Assembly: GCA_963169045.1 (NCBI GenBank)
Contig: CAUJDF010000108.1
Span: 62,001-126,000, forward strand
Source: Myxococcota bacterium
GTDB lineage: Bacteria; Myxococcota_A; Bradymonadia; UBA7976; UBA1532
Length of the DNA: 64,000 nt
Reading direction: 5' to 3'
The first letter of the stretch is position 1; every line of letters starts with the position of its first letter. Both the position numbers and the translations under genes were made by a program. A model generated the notes under the pieces. It had not been told where the DNA came from. It did no database searches and worked only from the letters and a program-made list of their open reading frames with translations. Shown here piece by piece: positions 15,369 through 24,528 of this stretch.

Positions 15369-18300
15369 ATGGACCGTCGGGGGTGGGAGAGTCGGGCCGC
15401 GGCCCTGTTGGCGCTGTGGGCGTTCGGGTGCGCCGAGCCCGTGGGCGACGTCGACCGCACGCAGGGCAACCTGCTGGCGAAGGCGGACCTGGCCGGGGAG
15501 TGGTACCTCCTCGAGACCATCGTCGACGTGCCGCCGACGGCCGGGTTCACCTTCATCGGCGAGACGGGGAAGATGGAGCGCGTCCGCTGGGAGATCCAGA
15601 AGGACGTCCTCGTCGCCTACCGCAGCTACCCGCTCGTGCCCGGCGCCGACGCGCCCGCGACGGGCAAGCCCCGGGACGCCAAGGACAACCCGGTCGCGGC
15701 CTACCCGATCCTCGAGCACGTCGACGTGCAGCGCGAGTACGACCCCACGACCGGCGAGCAGAGCAACGTCATCAGCGAGAACGCGTCGGACCGCCTCTGG
15801 TGGGAGCGCGACTTCGTCCGCGTCGACTGGTCGCGCAGCCTCGTCGCCAACTTCGACTTCATCGCGCCGACGCAGGACGTGACGAGCGTCGCCTACTTCG
15901 TCGAGCAGGAGCAGGGCGGCCCCGAGGCGCTCTACCGCGAGGACGCCGCCGACGGCTCGATGCGCTACTTCGACGTGCTCGGCAAGCTCTTCGTCCAGCC
16001 CGACGAGGAGGCCTGCTACCTGACGTGGTGGGGTCTCGGGGCCTACGACTGCACCTCGGCCGAGATCGTCGTGCGCACCTCGTTCTCGAAGGTGCCCGAG
16101 CGGACGACCTACGAGCCGTTCCACTACGACGACCAGCTGCTGAGCCGCTTCGGGTACTTCCGCAGCGAGCGCTTCACCTACGACCCGCAGCGCGGCGTCG
16201 TCGACTCCGCCCGCCGCTACATGATCCAGCGCCATCACATCTGGCAGGAGAGCGTGAAGGCCGATGGCACCGTCATCCCCGTGCCCCAGCGCGAGGTGCG
16301 CACGGTGCCGTACTACCTCAGCGAGACCTTCCCCGACGACGACCTGCTGCGCGAAGCCGCGAAGACGACGATGGCCCAGTGGGACCGGGCGGCGCGGCGC
16401 GGCGTCGAGGCGGCCACCGGCAAGACGCTGCCCGAGAGCACCCATGTGTTCGTGCTGTGCGGCAACCCGGTGGCCGAGGGCGACGACCCCGCGTGCGGCG
16501 AGCGTGGCTTCGCGCCGCGCATGGGCGACCTGCGCTACTCGACGCTGCACTGGGTCGATCCCAACACCGTCGAGGGCCTGCTCGGCTACGGTCCCTCGGC
16601 GGCGGATCCCATCACCGGCGAGATCCTCGCCGGCAAGGCCTATGTGTACGGCGCCGCCGTCGACCAGTGGGCGACGGACGCGGTCGACGTGATCCGCTAC
16701 TTCAACGACGACCTCGACGAAGATCTGCTGATCCACGGCAAGCACTTTCAGGACGCGGTGCGCGAGCGCGCCGCCGCGGCGGCCTCGCCCAGGGCGAAGC
16801 CGGACCGCGCCCTCGAGCGCGCGCCGCTGCACCGCCCGCTGCGGCCCCGCGAGCGCGCCGTCCGCCCGGCGGTGCGCGCGCGCGACCTGCGCCCCTACGA
16901 CCCCGGCCGCATCGAGAACCGCCTCGAGGCGGCGCGCCGGGCCGGCGCCAGCCCGATGCTGCTCAACACCGAGGTCAAGCGTGCGCTCTCCACGCGGGCC
17001 GGCCAGCCTTGGGAGTCGCTCGATCCCGAGACCCGCGACCGCTTCGACCCGACGCGGATGCTCAGCCCGACGGCGATGAAGCGCATCGACGCGCTGCGCA
17101 GGAGGGCGCGCGCCCGCACCGCCGACGGCCGCGACATGATCGAGCCGTCGATCGAGGGCGTGGTGCGCAAATACGCCGGCCGCACCGACTACGACCAGCT
17201 GTGGCGCGAGATCCGCGCCGAGATCTTCGCCAGCACCGCCGAGCACGAGGTCGGGCACACGCTCGGCCTGCGCCACAACTTCGCCGGCAGCTACGACAGC
17301 CTCAACTTCCCCGACGAGTACTGGCATCTGCGCGAAGAGAACCTGCACGCCGAGGACGGCGAGATCGATGCCATCGCCGAGGTGTACGCGCTGTCGGAGC
17401 TGACCGACGCCCAGCGCGAAGGTGGCATGCGGCAGAAGCAGTACAGCTCGATCATGGACTACGGCTACAACTGGTTCAACGACCTGAACGGCCTCGGGAA
17501 GTACGACGAGGCGGCGTTGATCTTCGGTTACACGGCCGGCAGCTACGAGGCGCGGGGCGAGCGCTGCGAGCGGTATCCCTCGGCAGCGGCGGGCGATGGC
17601 TGCCTCGCCGAGCTGCCCGGTCTCGTCGAAGTGTTCGAGAAGGGGAAGGGCGAACTGGGGCGCGCCGGCGACCTCCTGACGCGCGAGGAGGACGGCTTCA
17701 CCTACGACGACTCGGGCCTGCCCTCGATCAACATCCTCGAGCGGTTCCACTACACGAGCGTCGCGCGGGCGTTCCCGGCGCTCGAGGATCTGACGAGCGG
17801 CCGCAGGCTCGTGGGCTACGCCGACTACCTCGACGGGCGCGCCGCCGAGGACCGCGCCGTCCGCGTGCCGTACATGTTCTGTTCGGACGAGTGGGAGGGC
17901 GGCCTGCTCAGCTGCAATGCCTTCGACCAGGGCGCCGATCCCTTCGAGATGACGCGCACCAAGATCGACAACTACCGCGCCTACTACTGGTTCGAGAACT
18001 TCAAGCGCGACCGCGTCGACTTCGACGTGTGGTACCCGCTGTTCGACTACACCTACCGGGTGTTCCTGCCGCTCTCCGATTACTTCCAGTTCTGGTACCT
18101 GGCCCCGTACGGCCACGACGATCTGTTCGATCGTACCTACGAGATGTCGATCAACGCCGGCTTCAATCTGTTCTCGGAGGTCCTGTCGACGCCGGGTTAT
18201 GGCACGTACTGCCAGGGCGTCGACGGCAAGTTGGTGCACCTGTCGGACGACGTGCTGACCCAGGGTCAGGTGGCCGACGACGAGTCGCGCTGCGAGGAGG

Positions 18301-19787
18301 GAACGGAGCGCGTCGAGGTGGCGCCGGGCGACGGTCGCCGGCAGTTCTCGTTCTACGACGCGGGCGCCGGCTACTACTTCGAGTTCAAGCCCCTCGAGGC
18401 CGGCCACTACTGGACGACGCTCGCGGCCATCTGGGCGCTGTTCGACCCCGAGGCGCGCATCGTCGGCCTCGAGGGCGACGCCGGTGTCTTCTCGATCAGC
18501 TACTACGACTGGTTCGCCGACGAGATCGACCAGCTCATGACCAGTCTGTTGACGAAGGACTACGGCACGTTCGCGCCGCGGGCCTTCCTGTCGCCGGGCC
18601 AGGGCACGCGCAAGGCGTCGCTGTTCTACACGCCGGTGGCCCCGCTCTATACCGAGGAGGGCACGTTCGACCCGGAGACGGGCGCCTCGGCCTCCACCGC
18701 GGCCTGGACGGGCGGCTCGGTCGGCCTTTGCGAGCCGTGCGAGAAGAGCGAGGAGTGCACCGGCTACACCGGTCGGTTCGGCGGCACCTACTGCCAGCCG
18801 GTCGGCGATGCCACGGTGTGTCTGCTCGACTGCTCGAACGGCCCCGACGCCTGCCCCGAAGGCACGGAATGCGACGACAACTACAACTGCGCGCCGATCG
18901 AAGAGGACGGCTGCGGCGCGATCGCCGGCCAGTGCAGCGCCGCGAAGCCCTACGGCAGCTGCCCCGAGGGTCGCACGTGCACCGAGGGCAAGTGCCTCGA
19001 GCCGCCGGCGCTCGTCGAGGCCGAGCCCACGTTCATGCTGGCCACCGACATCCTGTGGTACGGCATGCTGTTCACGACCTCGTCGTACAGCACGCGCTTC
19101 AACGACCAGATGAACGTCTTCCGCGTGGGCAACGACAACCAGGTCGAGGTCGACGATCGCTTCAGCGAGCGGCACCAGTTCACCGACCCGTTGCGGGGCA
19201 CGACGTACGCCGCCGTGCAGCCGCGGTGCGACGGCGAGGCGGCGCTCGGCGGCTCGACGGGCCTCTGCGGCGAGTGCGAGGCGCACGCCGACTGCGCCGG
19301 TGTGACCGGCCTGCTCGGCGGCGTCTTCTGCGTGCAGCTCGAGGAGGACGGCCCCGGCTACTGCCTGCAGGACTGCACCGAGGACCGCCGCCTGTGCGCC
19401 GACGGCGAGACCTGCGTCGAGGGCAACTGCGTCCCCGCCGGCGGCGCGTGCGGCGAGCCGGCGGCCTGCGACGACAAGAACCCGCACGGCGGCTGCCCCG
19501 ACGGCGAGACGTGCGCCGACGGCCAGTGCGTGCCCCAGGCCTCGGCGCGCTGCCGCCTGCTCGGCGACCGCGACTCCGCCGCCGTGCGCCTCGTCGACCG
19601 CGGGGCGCAGCTCGCGCGCGAGTACGAGGACGCCTTCACCGCCTACTACGAGTACGACGGCCCCGACGAGGCCCTGAACGACACGCTGGCGCGCGCCTAC
19701 TACCGCGCCCAGTTCGAGCTGACGAACCACCTCGACCTGCTCGAGACCGTCATCGCCACGTACGGACTCTTCGGCCGGGTCTACTGA
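15369..19787 (+). CDS. Large zinc-dependent metalloprotease-like lipoprotein with Cys-rich inserts
   Basis: A 1472-residue predicted lipoprotein (lipobox AFGC21). The zincin motif HEVGHTLGLRH (H626, E627, H630, H636) matches HExxHxxGxxH, and YSSIMDYG about 55 residues later resembles the Met-turn, so it belongs to a metzincin-like group. Zinc-bound proteases of this group cut peptides outside the cell. Two Cys-rich cassettes of about 90 residues each (near 1120-1213 and 1297-1393, both with CPxGxTCxxGxCxxP-like ends) interrupt the C-terminal part. The sequence between and after them (FMLATDILWYGMLF, AREYEDAFTAYYEY) looks like continuing fold. An Arg/Pro-rich segment (about 475-530) may be a linker or processing site. 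The ATG at 15369 has GGAG upstream. It is a single gene and the next ORF is 146 bases away. Confidence 0.85.
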   Translation: MDRRGWESRAAALLALWAFGCAEPVGDVDRTQGNLLAKADLAGEWYLLETIVDVPPTAGFTFIGETGKMERVRWEIQKDVLVAYRSYPLVPGADAPATGKPRDAKDNPVAAYPILEHVDVQREYDPTTGEQSNVISENASDRLWWERDFVRVDWSRSLVANFDFIAPTQDVTSVAYFVEQEQGGPEALYREDAADGSMRYFDVLGKLFVQPDEEACYLTWWGLGAYDCTSAEIVVRTSFSKVPERTTYEPFHYDDQLLSRFGYFRSERFTYDPQRGVVDSARRYMIQRHHIWQESVKADGTVIPVPQREVRTVPYYLSETFPDDDLLREAAKTTMAQWDRAARRGVEAATGKTLPESTHVFVLCGNPVAEGDDPACGERGFAPRMGDLRYSTLHWVDPNTVEGLLGYGPSAADPITGEILAGKAYVYGAAVDQWATDAVDVIRYFNDDLDEDLLIHGKHFQDAVRERAAAAASPRAKPDRALERAPLHRPLRPRERAVRPAVRARDLRPYDPGRIENRLEAARRAGASPMLLNTEVKRALSTRAGQPWESLDPETRDRFDPTRMLSPTAMKRIDALRRRARARTADGRDMIEPSIEGVVRKYAGRTDYDQLWREIRAEIFASTAEHEVGHTLGLRHNFAGSYDSLNFPDEYWHLREENLHAEDGEIDAIAEVYALSELTDAQREGGMRQKQYSSIMDYGYNWFNDLNGLGKYDEAALIFGYTAGSYEARGERCERYPSAAAGDGCLAELPGLVEVFEKGKGELGRAGDLLTREEDGFTYDDSGLPSINILERFHYTSVARAFPALEDLTSGRRLVGYADYLDGRAAEDRAVRVPYMFCSDEWEGGLLSCNAFDQGADPFEMTRTKIDNYRAYYWFENFKRDRVDFDVWYPLFDYTYRVFLPLSDYFQFWYLAPYGHDDLFDRTYEMSINAGFNLFSEVLSTPGYGTYCQGVDGKLVHLSDDVLTQGQVADDESRCEEGTERVEVAPGDGRRQFSFYDAGAGYYFEFKPLEAGHYWTTLAAIWALFDPEARIVGLEGDAGVFSISYYDWFADEIDQLMTSLLTKDYGTFAPRAFLSPGQGTRKASLFYTPVAPLYTEEGTFDPETGASASTAAWTGGSVGLCEPCEKSEECTGYTGRFGGTYCQPVGDATVCLLDCSNGPDACPEGTECDDNYNCAPIEEDGCGAIAGQCSAAKPYGSCPEGRTCTEGKCLEPPALVEAEPTFMLATDILWYGMLFTTSSYSTRFNDQMNVFRVGNDNQVEVDDRFSERHQFTDPLRGTTYAAVQPRCDGEAALGGSTGLCGECEAHADCAGVTGLLGGVFCVQLEEDGPGYCLQDCTEDRRLCADGETCVEGNCVPAGGACGEPAACDDKNPHGGCPDGETCADGQCVPQASARCRLLGDRDSAAVRLVDRGAQLAREYEDAFTAYYEYDGPDEALNDTLARAYYRAQFELTNHLDLLETVIATYGLFGRVY

Positions 19788-19933
19788 GGGGCGCCGGATG
19801 CATCGGGCAACGCTCGGACGGCGCCGCGCGGCCGAGGCGATCGGAACGGCCTTCCTGGCCGTCGTCGTCGGGTCGGGGGGGGATGGGCGAGGCGCTCGCC
19901 GGCGGAGGACGCCGTGAACGAGAGGAGCCACGG

Positions 19934-20335
19934 ATGAGCGCGCTCGTGGTGTTCGCCTGCGTCCACAACGCGGGGCGGTCGCAGATGGCCGCCGCCTGGT
20001 TCAATCGACTCGCCGCGCCCGCGAAGGCCCGGGCGGTCTCGGCGGGCACGGCGCCGGGCGAGCGTGTCCACCCCGAGGTGGTCGAGGCGATGCGGGAGGC
20101 GGGCTTCGACCTCGCGGCGGCCCGCCCTCGGCTCCTCGACGCCGAGCTGGCGGCCGGCGCGGCCTGGCTCGTGACGATGGGGTGCGGCGACGCCTGTCCG
20201 CACGTGCCGGGAGCCCGCCGGGCCGATTGGCCGCTCGCCGACCCCAAGGGGCGCCCGCTCGACGAGGTGCGCGCGATCCGCGACGAGGTGCGCGCCCGCG
20301 TCAAGGCGTTCGTCGCCAGCGAAGGATACGCATAG
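19934..20335 (+). CDS. arsC: Arsenate reductase / low-molecular-weight phosphatase-type protein
   Basis: A 133-residue cytoplasmic enzyme with the PTP-like loop at C9-V-H-N-A-G-R15-S, then SAGTAPGERVHPEVVEAM, a second Cys pair (C84 and C88 in TMGCGDACP) and the acid in DWPLADP. That arrangement of one nucleophilic Cys and two resolving Cys fits thioredoxin-linked arsenate reductase, which converts arsenate to arsenite. No ars regulator or efflux pump lies nearby, so it may work alone or act on another substrate. The ATG at 19934 follows an AGAGGAG site. A phosphatase role is the alternative. The gene is short but complete. Confidence 0.85.
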   Translation: MSALVVFACVHNAGRSQMAAAWFNRLAAPAKARAVSAGTAPGERVHPEVVEAMREAGFDLAAARPRLLDAELAAGAAWLVTMGCGDACPHVPGARRADWPLADPKGRPLDEVRAIRDEVRARVKAFVASEGYA

Positions 20336-20357
20336 ACGCCCGCCCCCGGTGGGGCTG

Positions 20358-20380
20358 GCCGGGGGATTGCAGCCCCCGGC
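20358..20380. other. Hairpin between arsC and the DUF748 gene
   Basis: GCCGGGGG (20358-20365) pairs perfectly with CCCCCGGC (20373-20380) around a 7-base loop. There is no T-run on either side, so it is not a typical terminator. It ends 4 bases before the ATG at 20385 and could hinder ribosome entry on the downstream gene. Confidence 0.3.
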
Positions 20381-20384
20381 CGTC

Positions 20385-21551
20385 ATGGCACGCGCGACCC
20401 ACCGCCGCCGGCGGCACCGCAAGCTCTGGATTCCCTTGACGATTCTCCTCGTGCTCGTGGCGATCCGCGCCGCGCTGCCCTTCGCCGTGGAGAAATACGT
20501 CAACGACCGGCTCGACGCGATGGAGGACTACGACGGCCACGTCGGCGACGTCGACCTGCACCTCTGGCGCGGCGCCTACTCGATCGAGGACGTCGAGGTC
20601 GTCAAGACCGAAGGCCGCGTGTCGGTGCCGTTCTTCGCCGCCGAGCGCGTGCACCTCTCGGTGAAGTGGTCGGCGCTCTTCGACGGGGCGCTCGTCGGCC
20701 AGATCGAGCTGCAGCGCCCGGAGATCAACTTCGTGAAGGGCCCGTCGAAGGCCGACAGCCAGACGAGGCCGGCCGACGACTGGCGCGACGCGGTGAAGGA
20801 CCTGTTCCCGCTGCGCATCGACAAGCTCGAGATCGCGAACGGGGAGATCCACTACCGGGAGCCGGGCGCCGATCCGCCGTTCGACCTGTTCCTCGACGGC
20901 GTCCACGCGACGTTGACCAACCTCACGAACAGCGAGGACCTCTCGGAGACGCTCGTCGCCCGGGCGAAGGCGGAGGGCCGGCTGATGAAGTCGGGGCGCC
21001 TCGAGCTCGACCTGAGCGTCGATCCGTTCGCGGAGAAGCCGACGTTCGACCTGAACCTCGCCGTGCGCGGCGTGGACCTGCGCGCGTTCAACGACTTCCT
21101 GCGGGCCTACGCCAACCTCGACGTGGAGCGCGGCCGCGCCTCGATCTACAGCGAGGTCCAGGCCCGGCGCGGCGCCTTCCGCGGCTATGTGAAGCCGCTC
21201 TTCGAGGACCTCGACGTGCTGCGCTGGCAGGAGGAGGACGAGTCCATCCCCGAGAAGGCGTGGCAGGCCGTCGCCGGGACGGCGGCCGAGCTGCTCGAGA
21301 ACCAGGAGAAGGACCGCCTCGCCACCAAGGTGCCGCTCGAAGGCACCTTCGAGAACCCGAACCCGGAGCTGTGGGCGACGGTCGGCGGCGTGCTGCGCAA
21401 CGCGTTCGTCGAGGCGTTCCTGCACGGCGTGGAGGGCGAGATCGGCCTCGGCCGCTTTCGCGACAAGATGGGCCTGCCGAGCAAGGAAGACGCAGACAAG
21501 GCTCGCGAAAAGCGCGAGAAGAAGAAGGACGACGACGAGGCAGACAAATGA
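20385..21551 (+). CDS. DUF748 / AsmA-like membrane-anchored protein
   Basis: A 388-residue protein. A basic N-terminus ([13 protein letters not shown]) precedes one membrane helix (about residues 15-35: [20 protein letters not shown]). The long beta-rich periplasmic part follows: [26 protein letters not shown], then the DUF748-type phrases [11 protein letters not shown] and [13 protein letters not shown]. The C-terminus is very Lys/Glu/Asp-rich. AsmA/DUF748 proteins bridge the periplasm and are linked to lipid movement to the outer membrane; the role here is inferred. The ATG at 20385 fits a positively charged membrane anchor better than the GTG 36 bases upstream. The stop overlaps the msrB start (ATGA). 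Confidence 0.85.
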   Translation: MARATHRRRRHRKLWIPLTILLVLVAIRAALPFAVEKYVNDRLDAMEDYDGHVGDVDLHLWRGAYSIEDVEVVKTEGRVSVPFFAAERVHLSVKWSALFDGALVGQIELQRPEINFVKGPSKADSQTRPADDWRDAVKDLFPLRIDKLEIANGEIHYREPGADPPFDLFLDGVHATLTNLTNSEDLSETLVARAKAEGRLMKSGRLELDLSVDPFAEKPTFDLNLAVRGVDLRAFNDFLRAYANLDVERGRASIYSEVQARRGAFRGYVKPLFEDLDVLRWQEEDESIPEKAWQAVAGTAAELLENQEKDRLATKVPLEGTFENPNPELWATVGGVLRNAFVEAFLHGVEGEIGLGRFRDKMGLPSKEDADKAREKREKKKDDDEADK

Positions 21552-22018
21552 GCGACGCCCCGCGCTTCTCGGCCGCCGGCCACGACATCACGCCCCTGCC
21601 GCCCGAGCGCGTGCGCGCGCTCGCCGCGCGGCTGGATCCCGAGACGTACCGCATCACGCAGAAGGCGGGCACCGAGCCGCCGTTCTGCGGCACGCTGCTC
21701 GACAACCACCGACAGGGCACCTACGTGTGCGTCGTGTGCGGGCTGCCGCTGTTCGACAGCGAGCACAAGTTCCGCTCGGGCACGGGATGGCCGAGCTTCT
21801 GGCGCGAGGTCGACGCGTCGCACGTGCGGCGTCTCGTCGACCGCAGCCACGGCATGGTGCGCACCGAGATCGAGTGCGCGCGCTGCGGCGCCCACCTCGG
21901 CCACGTCTTCCCGGACGGTCCGCCGCCCACCGGCGAGCGCCACTGCCTCAACTCGGCCTCGCTGCGCTTCTTCGAGCGCGACGAAGCGCTGCCCCCCGAG
22001 AGCCGCCCCGCGCGCTGA
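21548..22018 (+). CDS. msrB: Peptide-methionine (R)-S-oxide reductase
   Basis: A 156-residue repair enzyme that reduces the R form of methionine sulfoxide in proteins. The catalytic Cys is C133 in RHCLNSASL, and zinc is held by two CxxC pairs (C61/C64 in CVVCG, C110/C113 in CARCG). [11 protein letters not shown] and [20 protein letters not shown] are diagnostic of MsrB. No signal peptide is visible, so it works in the cytoplasm. The ATG shares the ATGA overlap with the DUF748 gene, so the two are coupled. The usual resolving Cys is not clear by eye; C47 is a candidate. Confidence 0.96.
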   Translation: MSDAPRFSAAGHDITPLPPERVRALAARLDPETYRITQKAGTEPPFCGTLLDNHRQGTYVCVVCGLPLFDSEHKFRSGTGWPSFWREVDASHVRRLVDRSHGMVRTEIECARCGAHLGHVFPDGPPPTGERHCLNSASLRFFERDEALPPESRPAR

Positions 22019-22038
22019 TCTGTGTTACGAGATCGGGC

Positions 22039-22728
22039 ATGGCGGACGATCTGGAGCTGCGCGTGCCTTCGGCGGCGGCCTGGGCGGGCATCGTCGCGCA
22101 GGCGCGCGACCACGGCGGCGTGATGTTCGGCCACCGCGGCCACCGGGCGTTCCGACCCTTCGAGGACGTCCCCATCCGCTTCATCGGCCCGGACGGCGAG
22201 CTGTGCCGCGTGCTCGGCCGCGTGGTGCGTCTGACCGCGGACCAGGTGGCGTTCACGTTCGACGCGGCGGCCGTCGCCACCATCGGCGAGGCGTGGCCCG
22301 CGCCGGCGCCCGAGCCGGCGGCCGACGAGGCGGCCCAGGGCTACGACCGGTTGTCGAAAGCGGAGCGGATCAAGCTGGCGCGCCTCGGCAACGCCGACGC
22401 GCGCCGCCGCGTCCTGCGCGACCGCGATCGCACGCTGCACGTGCACGTGCTCTCCAACCCCGGCCTCGGCGGCCCGGAGCTGGCGGCGCTCATCCGCGGC
22501 GGCAACGTGAGCGGCGAGTTCCAGCACGAGGTGGCCCGGCGCGAAGACCTCATGCGGCACGCGGAGGTCGTCGAGGCGCTCGTGCGCAGCCCGCGCACCC
22601 CCATCCACCTGGCCGTCGCGCTCGTCGCGCGGGTGCCGATCGAGGTGGCGCGCCAGATCGCGAAGACGGGCAGCCTGCGGGAGCCGGTGGTGGCCGCGGC
22701 GCGACACCGCGTCATCGGGACGCGCTGA
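22039..22728 (+). CDS. Conserved hypothetical protein with HEAT-like C-terminal half
   Basis: A 229-residue soluble protein. Residues 1-90 form a beta-rich part (VMFGHRGHRAFRPFEDVPIRF, LCRVLGRVVRLTADQVAFTFD) that could be a PilZ-like or small barrel domain. Residues 100-229 are helical, with phrases resembling HEAT or leucine-rich repeats (LSKAERIKLARLGNADARRRVL, HVLSNPGLGGPELAALIRGG, PRTPIHLAVALVARVP). I recall this helical region in proteins of other deltaproteobacteria but not its function. It starts 21 bases after the msrB stop, so may be co-transcribed. The ATG at 22039 has only a weak ribosome binding site. Confidence 0.75.
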   Translation: MADDLELRVPSAAAWAGIVAQARDHGGVMFGHRGHRAFRPFEDVPIRFIGPDGELCRVLGRVVRLTADQVAFTFDAAAVATIGEAWPAPAPEPAADEAAQGYDRLSKAERIKLARLGNADARRRVLRDRDRTLHVHVLSNPGLGGPELAALIRGGNVSGEFQHEVARREDLMRHAEVVEALVRSPRTPIHLAVALVARVPIEVARQIAKTGSLREPVVAAARHRVIGTR

Positions 22729-22831
22729 GCTCCGGCGCCGGCGGCGGGTGGGTCGCCCGGGCGGCCAGCGCGCCGGCGAGGAATCCGAGGGCCAGGGTGA
22801 GCAGGGCGCGCGACAGCAGGCGTGTGTTCAT
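22712..22831 (-). CDS. Possible small membrane protein, 39 residues
   Basis: A short open frame (ATG at 22831, TGA at 22712) encodes a basic start, MNTRLLSRALL, one hydrophobic segment (TLALGFLAGALAA) and a Pro-rich tail. Its length and layout suit a single-span small protein, or a signal-like peptide. It overlaps the last 17 bases of the plus-strand HEAT-like gene. No clear ribosome binding site is seen, so it may be a chance frame. It is listed because hydrophobic 12-13 residue runs are uncommon in the Arg-rich non-coding frames of this DNA. Confidence 0.3.
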   Translation of the reverse strand: MNTRLLSRALLTLALGFLAGALAARATHPPPAPELSASR

Positions 22832-22861
22832 GGACGGAGCCAACGGCGCGGGCGGGTGGGT

Positions 22862-22891
22862 CGCGGACCCGTGAGTCCGCGGGGACTCACG
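22862..22891. promoter_or_regulatory. Two mutually exclusive hairpins upstream of a two-component operon
   Basis: Hairpin A pairs CGCGGAC (22862-22868) with GTCCGCG (22875-22881). Hairpin B pairs CGTGAGTCC (22870-22878) with GGACTCACG (22883-22891) around a 4-base loop. Both use bases 22875-22878, so only one can form. They lie 126-155 bases before the ATG of the kinase gene at 23017. This could be an attenuator or simply an operator-like dyad; no T-run follows. Confidence 0.35.
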
Positions 22892-23016
22892 TCAGCGCCG
22901 CGGAGAGGTCGCTCGTACTCGACGGTCAGCGCGCCGTCGTCCTCCGCCATCTCGATCGTGGATGGCCCGATGGGCGGGGCGGTTCCATTTTCTGCGGGGC
23001 GCGTCAGGATGGCGCC

Positions 23017-24528
23017 ATGACCAGCGAGAGCGAGGCGCCGACGCGGGTGGCCCTGCCCATCACGACGCGCATGACCCTGACCCTGGCCACCACGGCGCTC
23101 GTCGTGTTCGGCGCGTACGGCGCGTATCTCGTGCGCGCCGAGCGGACGCGGATGCGGGCCACGGTGCAGCACGAGCTGCGGCTCCTCGGGCGCACGCTGC
23201 AGCTCTCGATCGAGGACGCGCTCCGCGACCGGCAGGTGAGCGACGTGCGCAACACGCTCGCCCACCTCGAGCAGGTGGATCCCGCCGTCGACATCCTCGT
23301 GTTCGGCGCCTCGGGGCGCCTCGAAGCCGCGTCGACCGCCACGCACGCCTCGGGCCGCAGCTACGACGCGCTGGCGAGCGAGATCCTGCAGACGCGGCGC
23401 GTCCGCCTGGTGGCCGGCGACGAGCTCGATCCGCCGCGCGACCTGCTCGGCCTGCCGCTGGTGTCGGATGCCGGCGCGCTGCTCGGGGCCATCGTCGTCG
23501 CGCGGCCGCTGGCGGACCTCGAGGCCGCCTACGCCAGCACGGCGCGCAGCGTGGCGCTCGGCGTGGCGCTGTGCGTCCTCGCCACGGCGCTGATGGGCGT
23601 CCTGCTCGGGCGCGCCTACATCAAGCGGCCACTGCGCCTGCTCGCCGGCGCCATGCGCAACGTGCGCGGCGGCGACCTCGAGACCGCCATCCCCGTCGAG
23701 CGGCAGGACGAGATGGGCCACGTCGCCGCCGAGTTCAACGCGATGCTCGAGGAGCTGCGCTCCGCGCGACGGCGTCTCGTCGAGGAGCAGGAGCGGCGGC
23801 GCCAGCTGCGGCGCGACCTGCAGGACGTCGAGAAGCTGGCCACCATCGGTCAGCTCGCCGCCGGCCTGGCGCACGAGATCGGCTCGCCGCTGCAGGTGAT
23901 CCAGGGGCGCGCGCACGGCCTGCAGGGCGCCGCCGAACGGCCGGAAGAGGTGCGCCGCATCGCGGGCATCCTCGTGACGCAGACGGACCGCATCACGCGC
24001 ATCATCGAGCGCCTGCTCGGGGTGGCGCGCCGCCGTCCGCGCAAGGTGGCGCCGCTCCTCCTGGCCGAGCCGGTCGGGCTCGTCGTCGACCTGCTCGAGT
24101 TCGAGGCCCGCCGCCGCGACGTGACGCTCACGCTCGCGGTCGCGCCAGGGCTGCGCCCCGTGCCCGCCGACGGCGACGCCATCCAGCAGGTGGTGCTCAA
24201 CCTCGTGCGCAACGCCCTCCAGGCGACGCCCGCCGGCGGCCGCGTCGAAGTGACCATCGACACGGCCACGATGCGCGCCCCCGGCGGCACCGACGAGGTG
24301 CCCGCCGTGCGCCTCGCGGTCGCCGACACCGGCGCCGGCGTGTCCGAGGACCTCCACCCGCACGTCTTCGAGCCATTCTTCACCACCCGGGCCGACGACG
24401 GCGGCACGGGCCTGGGCCTTGCAGTCGTCCGCGCGATCGTCGAGGCCCACCAGGGCACGATCGCCATCCGCTCTGCGCCCGGCGAGGGCGCCACGTTCGA
24501 GGTCGTGTTGCCGGAGAGGACGCCATGA
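23017..24528 (+). CDS. Membrane-bound sensor histidine kinase (NtrB-like pair with NtrC-family regulator)
   Basis: A 503-residue inner-membrane kinase. The first membrane helix is near residues 20-38 and the second near 178-201, with a periplasmic sensor between them. A HAMP domain follows (about 200-255: IKRPLRLLAGAMRNVRGGDLE), then a coiled coil. The HisKA domain has the intact box LAAGLAHEIGSPLQVIQGRA (H286). The ATPase domain has the N box (QQVVLNLVRNALQATP), DTGAGV and GGTGLGLAVV. It is therefore a complete kinase. The ATG at 23017 gives a basic start followed by the helix. Its TGA overlaps the ATG of the NtrC-family regulator (ATGA), the likely phosphorylation partner. Confidence 0.92.
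   Translation: MTSESEAPTRVALPITTRMTLTLATTALVVFGAYGAYLVRAERTRMRATVQHELRLLGRTLQLSIEDALRDRQVSDVRNTLAHLEQVDPAVDILVFGASGRLEAASTATHASGRSYDALASEILQTRRVRLVAGDELDPPRDLLGLPLVSDAGALLGAIVVARPLADLEAAYASTARSVALGVALCVLATALMGVLLGRAYIKRPLRLLAGAMRNVRGGDLETAIPVERQDEMGHVAAEFNAMLEELRSARRRLVEEQERRRQLRRDLQDVEKLATIGQLAAGLAHEIGSPLQVIQGRAHGLQGAAERPEEVRRIAGILVTQTDRITRIIERLLGVARRRPRKVAPLLLAEPVGLVVDLLEFEARRRDVTLTLAVAPGLRPVPADGDAIQQVVLNLVRNALQATPAGGRVEVTIDTATMRAPGGTDEVPAVRLAVADTGAGVSEDLHPHVFEPFFTTRADDGGTGLGLAVVRAIVEAHQGTIAIRSAPGEGATFEVVLPERTP

Noticed and set aside
13593-19931. A 2112-residue open frame on the minus strand
   Set aside because: It is antisense to the receiver, kinase and metalloprotease genes, has an Arg/Ala/Gly composition expected of the complement of GC-rich coding DNA and shows no domain.
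14336-20335. A 1999-residue plus-strand frame ending in the ArsC-type protein
   Set aside because: Only the final 133 residues are real; the rest overlaps the metalloprotease in another frame. The start was therefore set at 19934.
20358-20380. A Rho-independent terminator after arsC
   Set aside because: The hairpin is strong but no T-run follows it on either strand.
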